64,000 nt of DNA, taken from contig NZ_MKIO01000038.1 of NCBI RefSeq assembly GCF_001938945.1, positions 88,137 to 152,136 of the forward strand, written 5' to 3'. The translations under genes and the position numbers were made by a program. Shown one piece after another: positions 51,208 to 62,019 of the stretch (its first letter is position 1; each line of letters begins with the position of its first letter). This DNA is from Xaviernesmea rhizosphaerae (GTDB taxonomy: Bacteria; Pseudomonadota; Alphaproteobacteria; Rhizobiales; Rhizobiaceae). The notes under the pieces were generated by a model. It was given only the letters and a program-made list of their open reading frames with translations. It had not been told where the DNA came from and made no database searches.

Positions 51208-51369
51208 ATGGTCGAAAAAGACCCTGCGCAGGCCAATTCCCATTCACCCGACGAGGCGCGCAAGCAGAAGGCCAGCGGGCGCATGCTGGCCCTGTTCTTC
51301 GGCGGCGTGCTCGCCATGGCGCTGCTCTTGTATCTCGCCATCGTTGCCTTCGGCCTCAGCCACGCCTGA
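51208..51369 (+). CDS. Small membrane protein (53 residues)
   Basis: ATG 51208 is six bases after AAGGAG; ATG 51202 abuts it. Hydrophilic residues 1-26 (MVEKDPAQANSHSPDEARKQ), then a single hydrophobic helix MLALFFGGVLAMALLLYLAI. No family recognised. The EcfG-type promoter upstream suggests a stress role. Confidence 0.65.
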   Translation: MVEKDPAQANSHSPDEARKQKASGRMLALFFGGVLAMALLLYLAIVAFGLSHA

Positions 51370-51571
51370 GGCGGGCGGGCGAATCCCACGTCGCCAGCCT
51401 GCGGATTGAAGACCCCTGCCCGGTGAAAAATTGGAGCTGAACGCGGGAACAGGCCTTCAGCGCCCCGCCTGCGCGGGCATCAACCGCATTCGGCGCCATG
51501 TGCGGTTTCCTTCCGCCAGCTAATCCTCTATGGAGAAGGCGAATTCTTGCCTTGACCGGATCTGCCGCTCC

Positions 51572-53794
<2,223 letters not shown>

Positions 53795-53966
53795 CAGTCT
53801 GTTCAAGACTTGCTGTTGGTCTGACGAAAATGGTGATTTCGAGAACCGGAGCGCCGCGTCCTTAAGGTCCGTGAGCACCGGAAGCGCAGAAATTGCCATT
53901 TGCAGGCGGCCAACGGCGATTGTTGGACAGATGGTGAGGCGGCCGTAGGCAGGGGCGCGTGCAGAC

Positions 53967-54713
53967 ATGACATTCTGGCAGAGGCTGAACCGCGCCCGGC
54001 GCGCCTGGCGCTATCGGTGGCGCTATAGCAGGCGCAAGCCGCAGGCGCCGCGCGAAGCCGAACCCTTTAGTGGGCCGGTGATCGTGCTCGGCTCGGCTCC
54101 GGTCTCCACCCGGCCGGCCGGTTTCGACGCGGGCTTCCGCCTCATCGCCATCAATGGCTCCCAGGCCGCGGCCAAGGCCTGGGGCGTGGCCGCGCCCGAC
54201 GTGACCTTCCTGCAGTTCAACCAGGTGGAAGGCAAAGGCGATCGCGCCGTGGCCGTGCGCCGCGTGCTGTCAGGCGAGCGCTGCGGCACGCTCTATGTCA
54301 TTCGCTGGCCGAAGGGCATGGATCAGCTGAAAGCCGGTCTGGCCGCCTTTTCCTATAGCTATGACAGGCTGGAGACGATCGACGCATATCAGCGCAGCCG
54401 GCTCGCCCATGACGTGCTCGGCCGGCTGATCGTCGAGGCCGACAATGATTCGAAATTCTCCAACGGTCTCACCGCCGTCTTCTACGCGCTGGCCAATGGC
54501 GCGACATCCGTCATCATCAGCGGCATCGATCCGGGCTCGGCCGGCCATGTCTACAACGATCTGAAACTGGAGCGCTTGCATTCGGGCACGGATGCCAAAA
54601 TACTGGCGGAACTGGTCGAGCGCGGCTTTCCGGTCTTCACGGCTGACAGGCATGTGGCGGAAAAATCGGGGCTGCCGCTGTGGACCGGCGAGAAGAAGAA
54701 GGAAGATGCCTGA
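53967..54713 (+). CDS. Protein of unknown function, possible DUF115/GT29-like fold
   Basis: 248 residues. After a basic start (RARRAWRYRWRYSRRK, membrane-surface binding possible) comes VIVLGSAPVSTRPAGFDAGF and RLIAINGSQAAAKAWG, a nucleotide-sugar Rossmann pattern reminiscent of sialyltransferase-like or DUF115 proteins, then NGLTAVFYALANGATSVIISGIDPGS. No membrane helix. Its stop overlaps the bolA start by one base (TGATG), so it is translationally coupled to bolA. The family assignment is tentative. Confidence 0.7.
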   Translation: MTFWQRLNRARRAWRYRWRYSRRKPQAPREAEPFSGPVIVLGSAPVSTRPAGFDAGFRLIAINGSQAAAKAWGVAAPDVTFLQFNQVEGKGDRAVAVRRVLSGERCGTLYVIRWPKGMDQLKAGLAAFSYSYDRLETIDAYQRSRLAHDVLGRLIVEADNDSKFSNGLTAVFYALANGATSVIISGIDPGSAGHVYNDLKLERLHSGTDAKILAELVERGFPVFTADRHVAEKSGLPLWTGEKKKEDA

Positions 54714-54946
54714 TGCCAATGTCCCCGGGCGATATTGAAGACATGATCAAGGCCGGCATTCCCGGCGCCGCCGTCACCATCCGCGATCTGGCGGGCGATG
54801 GCGATCACTATGCCGCGGAAGTCGTGGCTGAAGCCTTCCGGGGCAAGAGCCGCGTGCAGCAGCACCAGATGGTCTACAAGGCGCTACAGGGCAATATGGG
54901 CGGGGTTCTGCATGCGCTCGCGCTGCAGACCTCGGTGCCGGACTGA
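54713..54946 (+). CDS. BolA family protein
   Basis: 77 residues from ATG 54713 (GGAAGA upstream). BolA landmarks: IEDMIKAGIPGAAVTIRDLAGDGDHYAAEVVAEAF, and HQMVYKAL with the conserved His. BolA proteins pair with monothiol glutaredoxin in iron-sulfur handling; grxD lies 350 bp downstream on the same strand. Confidence 0.94.
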   Translation: MPMSPGDIEDMIKAGIPGAAVTIRDLAGDGDHYAAEVVAEAFRGKSRVQQHQMVYKALQGNMGGVLHALALQTSVPD

Positions 54947-54950
54947 GACC

Positions 54951-55175
54951 ATGGCCGGTCTGATGGAGACCCTGGTCAAGGGCGTGATCGATTCAGTCCT
55001 GAAAGAGGTTCTGAAGAAAACCGGCGCCAAGCGCGCGAGCCGACGCACCAAGCGCCAGACGCGCGATCCCAAGGGACGCTTCACGCCCAGCCCCTCGCCC
55101 AAGCGCGTGAAGGCGCGCAAGCAGGTCAGCAAGCGGCGCACGGCCGCTGCGCGCAGCAAGCAGCGCTCTGTTTGA
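54951..55175 (+). CDS. Small very basic protein between bolA and grxD
   Basis: 74 residues from ATG 54951, four bases after the bolA stop. An N-terminal amphipathic helix (METLVKGVIDSVLKEVLKK) is followed by a Lys/Arg-rich tail (ASRRTKRQTRDPKGRF, then SKRRTAAARSKQ) with no aromatic core. Tail composition resembles histone H1-like or nucleic-acid binding sequences. No family recognised. Co-transcription with bolA and grxD is likely. Confidence 0.6.
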   Translation: MAGLMETLVKGVIDSVLKEVLKKTGAKRASRRTKRQTRDPKGRFTPSPSPKRVKARKQVSKRRTAAARSKQRSV

Positions 55176-55300
55176 TGGACCGCCCTTCCCGGCTCAAAAA
55201 TTTGCCGGCTCGGGATGAAAATCCGGCGCGTGCATGTTATCTGACACCTATGAGAGAAGGCCCCGATCCTTGACCTCGGGCGCCAAAAGGAAGCCAGGAT

Positions 55301-55633
55301 ATGAGCGGAATTCACGAATTCATCGACAATGAAGTCAAGACCAACGATGTCGTCCTCTTCATGAAGGGCACGCCGCAATTTCCGCAATGCGGTTTTTCCG
55401 GCCAGGTCGTGCAGATCCTCGACTATGTCGGCGTCGACTATAAGGGCATCAATGTTCTGGCCGATGCCGATCTGCGCCAGGGCATCAAGGACTATGCCAG
55501 CTGGCCGACCATTCCGCAGCTCTATGTGAAGGGCGAATTCGTCGGCGGCTGCGACATTGTGCGCGAAATGTTCCAGGCCGGCGAGCTGCAGACCATGCTG
55601 CAGGAACAGGGCATCGCCGTTCGCGCGGCCTGA
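55301..55633 (+). CDS. grxD: Monothiol glutaredoxin Grx4-type
   Basis: 110 residues. Active site CGFS in FPQCGFSGQ, cis-proline in WPTIPQLYVKGEFVGGCDI. It binds a [2Fe-2S] cluster bridged with glutathione and works with BolA. Followed by a strong terminator. Confidence 0.96.
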   Translation: MSGIHEFIDNEVKTNDVVLFMKGTPQFPQCGFSGQVVQILDYVGVDYKGINVLADADLRQGIKDYASWPTIPQLYVKGEFVGGCDIVREMFQAGELQTMLQEQGIAVRAA

Positions 55634-55658
55634 ACCGACAAACCATCACGATTGTGAG

Positions 55659-55680
55659 AAAAGGCGGGCAACCGCCTTTT
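55659..55680 (+). terminator. Rho-independent terminator of grxD
   Basis: AAAAGGCGG / CCGCCTTTT with loop GCAA. Confidence 0.85.
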
Positions 55681-56225
55681 CGTCGTTTTCGCCTCGATAA
55701 GCGCCGCCCTTTCGCCCTGCTCCGATCACACTCTTGTGACCGGCTATTTTCTGCAGTTGCTGGCTGCACAGGCTTTCCATTAGTAGCAGTTGAAGATCAT
55801 GAGGGTCCCGTCAATTTTTTGTCGTGACGGTGCGGGCAGCACGGCCTGTCATCCTCTGATTACAAAACACAGGAAAGAAGATGCCTGGCGGCCTGTTCCC
55901 GGAACAGTCCGGGAATGTCTTCCAGTTTGACCAGGAACTGTTAGGGCCATCGGCCATTTTCAGCTGATCGTTTGAGGCATGCAGGGTCCGGAACGGGTCT
56001 GCAAGTTTTGCAGCGCGTCCGAATGCGTTCTGATTCAGGGACCTCTGCAAGACAGCGAAGGTTTCATCGCATCCCGTGTCTCACGGGCTTGGCAATCGTC
56101 AAGGCTGCTGCATCGAGCAGCCTGCCCTTCGGCCTTTTGCGCCGGTGGCAGGCATAGGAAGGAACCGTGCGACAAGAACGGTTCCAGCGCCTGAAGAGGG
56201 TGCTCTCTGACCGGAAAGACAAGAG
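55681..56225. other. Intergenic region before the MFS pair
   Basis: 545 bp, no supported gene. Two perfect hairpins: TTCCCGGA-ACAG-TCCGGGAA (55896-55915) and GGAACCGT-N9-ACGGTTCC (56161-56185), the latter in the leader of the first pump. Confidence 0.5.
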
Positions 56226-57461
56226 ATGACGACCACATCCGAGACAGCGCCGCTACCGACCCTGTCCAAGACCCAATTCGTCGCGCTGATGGCCATGCTG
56301 ATGTCGATCAATGCGATCTCCATCGACATCATGCTGCCTGGCCTGCAGCAGATCGGCGCGAGCCTGGGCGTTGCCGACGAGAATGAGCGCCAGCTGGTGA
56401 TCTCGACCTATATGATCGGCATGGGCTTCGCCCAGCTGCTGTTCGGGCCGCTGTCCGATCGCTTCGGCCGGCGCCTGCCGCTTCTGGCGGGGCTCGGGCT
56501 TTATTGCGCCTGTGCGCTGGCCATCGTCTTCGTGCCCAGCTTCGGCCTGATGCTGGCCCTGCGCTTCCTTCAGGGCGTGGGCGCCTCCGCCACGCGCGTC
56601 ATCACCGTCTCGATCGTGCGTGATGTCTATGGCGGGCGAATGATGGCCGAGATCATGTCGCTGATCATGATGGTCTTCATGGTCATTCCGGTGATCGCGC
56701 CGAGCATCGGCCAGCTGATCATGCTGTTCGGCGAGTGGCACCTGATCTTCGTCTTCATCTTTATCTTCGGCCTGGTCGTTGCCGGGCTGTTTGCCTGGCA
56801 TGTGCCGGAGACCCTGCCTGCGGAGAATCGCCGCCCCTTCACCTTCAGCTCGATCGCGGCGGCCTTCGCCATCGTCATCGGCAACCGCATCGCCTTTCTC
56901 TATGCGCTCGCCATCGCCTTCATTTTCGGCGGGCTGTTCGGCTTCATCAATTCGGCGCAGCAGCTTCTGGTCGATGTCTATGGTTTCGGCGTCTATTTCC
57001 CCGTGGTCTTCGCGGCCTTTGCCGGCCTGATGGCTGTGGCCTCCTTCGCCAATTCGCGTCTGGTGCAGCGCTTCGGCATGCGCCGGCTATCGCATGCGGC
57101 GCTGATCGGCTTCTGTCTTGTCTGCCTCGCCTGGGCCCTGACCGCCTTGTTCGGCGAGGTGCCCTTCTGGCTGTTCGCGGTCTATTACATGCTGGCCATG
57201 TTCCAGTTCGGCCTGATCGGCCCGAACTTCAACGCCATGGCCATGGAGCCGCTCGGCCATGTCGCAGGCACCGCCTCCTCTGTTCTGGGCTTCACCCAGA
57301 CGGTGCTCGGCGGCTTCATCGGGGCGCTGATCGGCCAGGCCTTCGACGGCACCGGCACGCCCTTGGCCTTCAGCTTCCTGATCGTGGCCATTGCCGCGCT
57401 GGCGATGGTGCTGATCGCCGAGCGCGGCCGGCTGATGCGGCCACATCTGGCGGCATCGTAG
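56226..57461 (+). CDS. Bcr/CflA family multidrug efflux MFS transporter
   Basis: 411 residues with 12 hydrophobic helices. Early helix SINAISIDIMLPGLQQIGASL and motif A LLFGPLSDRFGRRLPL are typical of Bcr/CflA drug:H+ antiporters. It pumps a drug or metabolite out of the cytoplasm. A perfect hairpin stands about 40 bp before the ATG. A paralogue follows immediately. Confidence 0.92.
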   Translation: MTTTSETAPLPTLSKTQFVALMAMLMSINAISIDIMLPGLQQIGASLGVADENERQLVISTYMIGMGFAQLLFGPLSDRFGRRLPLLAGLGLYCACALAIVFVPSFGLMLALRFLQGVGASATRVITVSIVRDVYGGRMMAEIMSLIMMVFMVIPVIAPSIGQLIMLFGEWHLIFVFIFIFGLVVAGLFAWHVPETLPAENRRPFTFSSIAAAFAIVIGNRIAFLYALAIAFIFGGLFGFINSAQQLLVDVYGFGVYFPVVFAAFAGLMAVASFANSRLVQRFGMRRLSHAALIGFCLVCLAWALTALFGEVPFWLFAVYYMLAMFQFGLIGPNFNAMAMEPLGHVAGTASSVLGFTQTVLGGFIGALIGQAFDGTGTPLAFSFLIVAIAALAMVLIAERGRLMRPHLAAS

Positions 57462-57580
57462 CCTCCCGTCCACAGGCGGAGGCCCGAAACCGCGCCGCGC
57501 TTTCGGCCCTTCTCGAATCCTATTCCATCTACCGGCGCACGGGCCCGCCAGTGCCGCCGCCCGCTCTTGGAGGAGCATTC

Positions 57581-58864
57581 ATGCCACCGCATATCGACCA
57601 GGGCCCTGCGAGCGATCAGGGCTCGCAGCGGATCGGCCTCGGCTTCCGCGAATTCATCATCACCATCGCGCTGATGACCGCCAGCATCGCCTTTGCCATC
57701 GACATCATGCTGCCGGCCCTGCCCCATATTGCCAGCTCGCTCAAGGTCACCAATGCCAATGACGCGCAGCTGGTCATTGCCGTGTTCTTCTTCGGCTTCG
57801 GCCTGTCACAGCTCGTCTTCGGCAGCCTGGCAGATGCCTTCGGGCGCCGGCGCGTGCTTTTGGCGGGACTGGCGATCTTCACGGTGACAATGCTCGCCGC
57901 CGCCTGGACCGAGAGCTTCACCGCGCTCCTGATCCTGCGCTTCTGCCAGGGCATCGGCGGCGCGGCGGTGCGCATCTGCACGACGGCAATCACGCGCGAC
58001 TGTTTCGGCGGCCGGGAAATGGCGCGGGTCATGTCCTACATCATGATCGTCTTCATGATGGTGCCGATCCTGGCGCCCACGCTCGGCCAGGCCATCATCA
58101 CCTATGGCGACTGGCCGTGGATCTTCGTGCTTTTGGGCGTGGTGGGGGCGATCCTGTTCGTCTGGGCAAGCTTACGCATGCGCGAAAGCCTGCCGCAGGC
58201 GGAGCGCCAGCCGCTCTCCTTCGGCTCTGTCGCCTCGGGCTTTTCCACCGTGCTGACCAACCGGGTGACCTCAGGCTACATGCTCGGGCTGACGCTGTTC
58301 ACCGGTGTCATCTGCGCCTTCATCGTCACGGTGCAGCAGGTGTTCGGCACGGTCTACGGGCTGGGCGACTGGCTGCCGATCGCCTTTGCCGGCACCGCCT
58401 CGGGCATCGCCATCGCCAATTTCGCCAATGGCTATTTCGTCCGCCGCTTCGGCATGCGCCGCATCTCCCACGCGGCGATGATCGGTTTCACCCTGCTGTC
58501 GGCGGCGCTCTATCTGATGGCTCTGGCCGGCACGCCGCCCTTTATCGTCACCTATCTCGGCATCTCGGTGCTTCTGATGATGTTTGCGGCGATTGCCACC
58601 AACTTCACCGCCATCAGCCTGGAGCCGATGGGCCATATTGCCGGCACGGCCACCGCCATCACCGGCTTCGTCTCGACCACAGGCGGCGCCATCGTCGGCG
58701 GGCTGATCGGCCAGATGTTCAATGGCACGGTGCAGCCGCTGTTTGGCGGCTTCACGGCTTTCGGCGCGCTGACGATCATCGCCGTGCTCTGGGCCGAGGG
58801 CGGCCGCCTCTTCACCCATCCGGGCGACGAGACGGCGCTCGATCCCGGCGCCGGGCATCTGTAG
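57581..58864 (+). CDS. Bcr/CflA family multidrug efflux MFS transporter (second copy)
   Basis: 427 residues from ATG 57581 with GGAGGAG upstream; the open frame before it merely reads through the first gene in another phase. FAIDIMLPALPHIASSLKV, LVFGSLADAFGRRRVL and RRFGMRRISHAAMIGF align with the first pump, so the two are tandem paralogues. They differ enough to imply an old duplication. Substrates unknown. Confidence 0.92.
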   Translation: MPPHIDQGPASDQGSQRIGLGFREFIITIALMTASIAFAIDIMLPALPHIASSLKVTNANDAQLVIAVFFFGFGLSQLVFGSLADAFGRRRVLLAGLAIFTVTMLAAAWTESFTALLILRFCQGIGGAAVRICTTAITRDCFGGREMARVMSYIMIVFMMVPILAPTLGQAIITYGDWPWIFVLLGVVGAILFVWASLRMRESLPQAERQPLSFGSVASGFSTVLTNRVTSGYMLGLTLFTGVICAFIVTVQQVFGTVYGLGDWLPIAFAGTASGIAIANFANGYFVRRFGMRRISHAAMIGFTLLSAALYLMALAGTPPFIVTYLGISVLLMMFAAIATNFTAISLEPMGHIAGTATAITGFVSTTGGAIVGGLIGQMFNGTVQPLFGGFTAFGALTIIAVLWAEGGRLFTHPGDETALDPGAGHL

Positions 58865-58895
58865 GCGAGCGGTCTGCCTGTTATCTGTGATCATG

Positions 58896-58930
58896 AAAAA
58901 GGGCCGGGTTGCCTTTGCAGCCCGGCCCTT
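58896..58930 (-). terminator. Terminator between convergent genes
   Basis: Perfect 10-bp stem AAGGGCCGGG / CCCGGCCCTT (58899-58908, 58921-58930). The T-run (TTTTT) is on the minus strand, so it mainly ends the inositol-monophosphatase-family gene. Confidence 0.8.
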
Positions 58931-58961
58931 CTCATGCCAACCATAGCCGGTGAACCCGCCC

Positions 58962-59786
58962 TTAGGCGACGAAGACCTTCTCGCGCAGCTCCGTCCAGGC
59001 GTCGCGGTCGCTGGCGACCAGCAGGCCGCCGGCCAGATCGCCCGGCCGATAGGGCGTGCCGTCGAAGCGCGCGACATGGGCGCCGGCCTCCTCGGCGATC
59101 AGGCAGCCGGCCAGATGATCCCATGGCATCAGCTTCTGATACATCAGGAAGTGCAGGAAGCCGCCGGCGAGCGTGCGATATTCATGGGCGGCGCAGCGAT
59201 AGCTGGCGGCCACGCGCACCTGGGCGAGCTTGCCCATGATCACCGCGCGCATATCCGGCGCGTAGAAGCCCGTCGAGGCGCAGCCGACCATGGCTTCCAG
59301 GTCCGGGGCGGGCGAGACGGCGAGCTTTTCCTGGCTGCCGTCGGGCCGGCACATCCAGGCGCCGGAACCCTTCTCGGCAATCACCCAGTCATTGCCGAGC
59401 GGATCATAGATGATCCCGGCCAGCGTCTCCCCTTTGGCCACAACGCTCGCCATGACACCGAAGAGCGGCATGCCGGCGGCGTAATTATAGGTGCCGTCGA
59501 TCGGATCGACCACGACGGCAAGATCGGCGCCGGCAAGCTGGTCGAGAAGCAAGGGATCGGCGGCCGTCGATTCTTCCCCGACGAACAGCGCGCCCGGCAG
59601 GATCGCCTCCATGCGCGCCTTCATGAAGCGTTCGGCAGCCTCGTCGGCCTCGGTGACGAGGTCGATGGCCTCGCTCTTGGCGCGGATGTCGCCGGCGCCG
59701 AGATTGCGGAAGCGCGGCAGGATTTCGGCATCCGCCGCCTCCTGCATCAGGGCGGCCAGCGCGGCGACGTCGATCTCGGGGGTCAT
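58962..59786 (-). CDS. Inositol monophosphatase family protein
   Basis: 274 residues. Metal-binding motifs: GEES (about 69-72), VVDPIDGTYNY and WDHLAGCLIAEEAGA. It is a Li-sensitive Mg-dependent phosphatase fold that may act on inositol phosphate, fructose-1,6-bisphosphate or PAP; the exact substrate cannot be told. Its ATG overlaps the ttcA stop by four bases, so it is coupled to ttcA. Confidence 0.92.
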   Translation of the reverse strand: MTPEIDVAALAALMQEAADAEILPRFRNLGAGDIRAKSEAIDLVTEADEAAERFMKARMEAILPGALFVGEESTAADPLLLDQLAGADLAVVVDPIDGTYNYAAGMPLFGVMASVVAKGETLAGIIYDPLGNDWVIAEKGSGAWMCRPDGSQEKLAVSPAPDLEAMVGCASTGFYAPDMRAVIMGKLAQVRVAASYRCAAHEYRTLAGGFLHFLMYQKLMPWDHLAGCLIAEEAGAHVARFDGTPYRPGDLAGGLLVASDRDAWTELREKVFVA

Positions 59787-60733
59787 GCGGAAGGCTCCGG
59801 AAAGAGGGATTTGAAGTCGAAAAGCTTGGGGTCCATCAAATGCGACGGGTTCACATGGCCGAGCGCGCGCAGCATCCGATCCTTGCGGCCGGGCATGCGC
59901 CGCTCCAGATCGGCCAGCATCGTCTTCATCGCATTGCGCTCCAGCCCGTCCTGCGAGCCGCAGAGATCGCAGGGAATGATCGGAAACTGCATGGCCGCCG
60001 CGAACTTCGCCAGATCCTCCTCAGCGGCATAGGCGAGCGGGCGCAGAACCATCAGATCGCCCTCATCATTCAAAAGCTTCGGCGGCATGGCCGCCAGCCG
60101 GCCACCATGGAAGAGGTTCATGAAGAAGGTTTCGAGAATGTCCTCGCGGTGATGGCCGAGCACCAGCGCGTCGCAGCCTTCCTCGCGCGCGATCCGGTAG
60201 AGATTGCCGCGGCGCAGGCGCGAACACAGCGCGCAATACGTCGCCCCTTCCGGCACCTTCTCCTTCACGATTGAATAGGTGTCGCGATATTCGATGCGAT
60301 GGGGCACGCCGATCGAGGCGAGATAATCCGGCAGGATGTGCTTGGGAAAATTCGGCTGGCCCTGGTCGAGGTTGCAGGCGATCAGCTCGACGGGCAACAG
60401 GCCGCGCCATTGCAGATCGATGAGCAGCGCCAGCAGGCTGTAGCTGTCCTTGCCGCCGGAAAGCCCGATCAGCCAGCGCTTCTGCCGCTCCAGCATGCCG
60501 AAATCGTCGATCGCCTGGCGCACCTGGCGCAACAGACGCTTGCGCAGCTTGTTGAAGGAAACGGAAGACGGCATGCCGGCGAAGATTGCCGGCTGCTGGC
60601 CGGCGAGATCTTCGCCCTCGATCGGCAAGGCAAGATCGCCGCTGATCGGCAACGTAAGATCGCCGCTGATCGGCAAGGCCCTATCGCCGTTCATCGGCAA
60701 GGCGCTTTCAGGCTCGATGGGTGAGGCATCCAT
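59783..60733 (-). CDS. ttcA: tRNA 2-thiocytidine(32) synthetase
   Basis: 316 residues from ATG 60733; ATG 60805 could add 24 residues, and the conserved part begins near ATG 60574. The PP-loop SGGKDS is in GLSGGKDSYSLLALL; cluster cysteines are CALCSR and CDLCGSQDG. It thiolates C32 of some tRNAs using a [4Fe-4S] cluster. The N-terminus carries an 8-residue tandem repeat (LPISGDLT, LPISGDLA and flanking variants) that is absent from most TtcA proteins. Confidence 0.93.
   Translation of the reverse strand: MDASPIEPESALPMNGDRALPISGDLTLPISGDLALPIEGEDLAGQQPAIFAGMPSSVSFNKLRKRLLRQVRQAIDDFGMLERQKRWLIGLSGGKDSYSLLALLIDLQWRGLLPVELIACNLDQGQPNFPKHILPDYLASIGVPHRIEYRDTYSIVKEKVPEGATYCALCSRLRRGNLYRIAREEGCDALVLGHHREDILETFFMNLFHGGRLAAMPPKLLNDEGDLMVLRPLAYAAEEDLAKFAAAMQFPIIPCDLCGSQDGLERNAMKTMLADLERRMPGRKDRMLRALGHVNPSHLMDPKLFDFKSLFPEPSA
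60621..60716. repeat. 24-nt tandem repeat inside ttcA
   Basis: Units begin at 60621, 60645, 60669 and 60693; each starts ATCGGCAA, and units 1 and 2 are near identical across 24 nt, with decay to the right. The unit is a multiple of three and encodes LPISGDL(A/T) on the minus strand, so copy number can change without a frameshift. Confidence 0.75.
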
Positions 60734-60936
60734 GGATGGATCCGATCCGGGTCTTTCGGCATGCCCCGCATGAGGGCGGCCGTACAGAAATCTGGATGGC
60801 GGCATGAAAGCCGCCCAACTCTGCCAGCGGCTTGCCCCGATCGCCCGACAAGATCAAGCAAAAAGGATGTGCCAGCGTCAATCCAGCCACGCAAAGGCCC
60901 GGGGCGCACAGGTCTCCGGCAATCTCAAGCCGCGCC

Positions 60937-61881
60937 TTACGCGCCAAAAACCGACCAGCCGGTGCGGTGTGCCAGCATTTCCAGCGCCAGGGAGCCGAGC
61001 AGCGAATTTCCATTGTGGTTGAGGCCCGGCGACCAGACCGCGATCGAGGCCTTGCCCGGCGCCACCACCAGAATGCCGCCGCCCACGCCGCTCTTGCCGG
61101 GCAGGCCGACATGATAGGCGAAATCGCCCGAGCCGTCATAATGGCCGCAGGTCAGCATCAGCGCATTGATGCGCTTGGCCCGCTCACGCGAGACCACCGT
61201 GTGCCCCGACAAAGGCGTCACCCCGGCATTGGCGAGGAACAGGCCGGCGCGGGCCAGCTGGACGCAGCTCATGGCAATGGCGCAATGGTGGAAATAGACG
61301 CCGAGCACATGCTCGACCGGATGATCGAGCCGGCCGAAGGAGCGCATGAAATTGGCGAGCGCCGAATTGCGAAAGCCTGTGGCGGCCTCCGACCGGGCAA
61401 CCGCGGGATCGATGGCGATGTCCTCGTCATTGGCGAGATAGCGCATGAAACGCACGATTTCGCCGATCACCTCGCGCGGCGTATGTCCCGCGAGAATGAG
61501 ATCGCTGATGGTGATGGCGCCGGCATTGATGAAGGGATTGCGTGGCTTGCCGCCTTCCTGCTCCAGCTGGACGATGGAGTTGAAGGCCGAGCCCGAGGGC
61601 TCGCGCCCGACCCGTCGCCAGATGTTCTCGCCATGCTTGCCCATCGCCAGCGTCAGCGTGAAGACCTTGGAAATGCTCTGGATCGAAAAGGGCTCGGCCG
61701 CATCGCCGACGCTTGCCACCTGCCCGTCGATGGTGACGACGGCCATGCCGAATTTCTTCGGATCGATGCGCGCGAGCGGCGGAATGTAATCGGCCACCTT
61801 GCCCTCGCCGCGCCGGGGCGAAAGCGCCGTATAGATGTCGTCGAGAATGGCCTGCAGGTCGAGGGCTTGGGAATCCGGCAT
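60937..61881 (-). CDS. glsA: Glutaminase
   Basis: 314 residues from ATG 61881 (GGAGAACAGG upstream). Beta-lactamase-like glutaminase with nucleophile SxxK in IQSISKVFTL, plus EPSGSAFNSI, NPFINAGAI and GKSGVGGGILVV. It converts glutamine to glutamate and ammonia, possibly for acid resistance or nitrogen balance. Confidence 0.95.
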   Translation of the reverse strand: MPDSQALDLQAILDDIYTALSPRRGEGKVADYIPPLARIDPKKFGMAVVTIDGQVASVGDAAEPFSIQSISKVFTLTLAMGKHGENIWRRVGREPSGSAFNSIVQLEQEGGKPRNPFINAGAITISDLILAGHTPREVIGEIVRFMRYLANDEDIAIDPAVARSEAATGFRNSALANFMRSFGRLDHPVEHVLGVYFHHCAIAMSCVQLARAGLFLANAGVTPLSGHTVVSRERAKRINALMLTCGHYDGSGDFAYHVGLPGKSGVGGGILVVAPGKASIAVWSPGLNHNGNSLLGSLALEMLAHRTGWSVFGA

Positions 61882-61954
61882 CCTGTTCTCCGGCGTCTGA
61901 AAAGCGCCGGCGCGGGCGGGCGCTGGATGTCCCTCGTCGCGGCGGCGGCTGAAG

Positions 61955-61988
61955 AATAAAAAAAGCCGCCCATTCCTGAGCGGCTTTT
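61955..61988 (-). terminator. Rho-independent terminator of rpsD
   Basis: AAAAGCCGC (61961-61969) pairs with GCGGCTTTT (61980-61988), with a run of seven T on the minus strand. Confidence 0.85.
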
Positions 61989-62019
61989 CGCGACTTCGCA
62001 AGTGCGAAGATGCAAGAGA

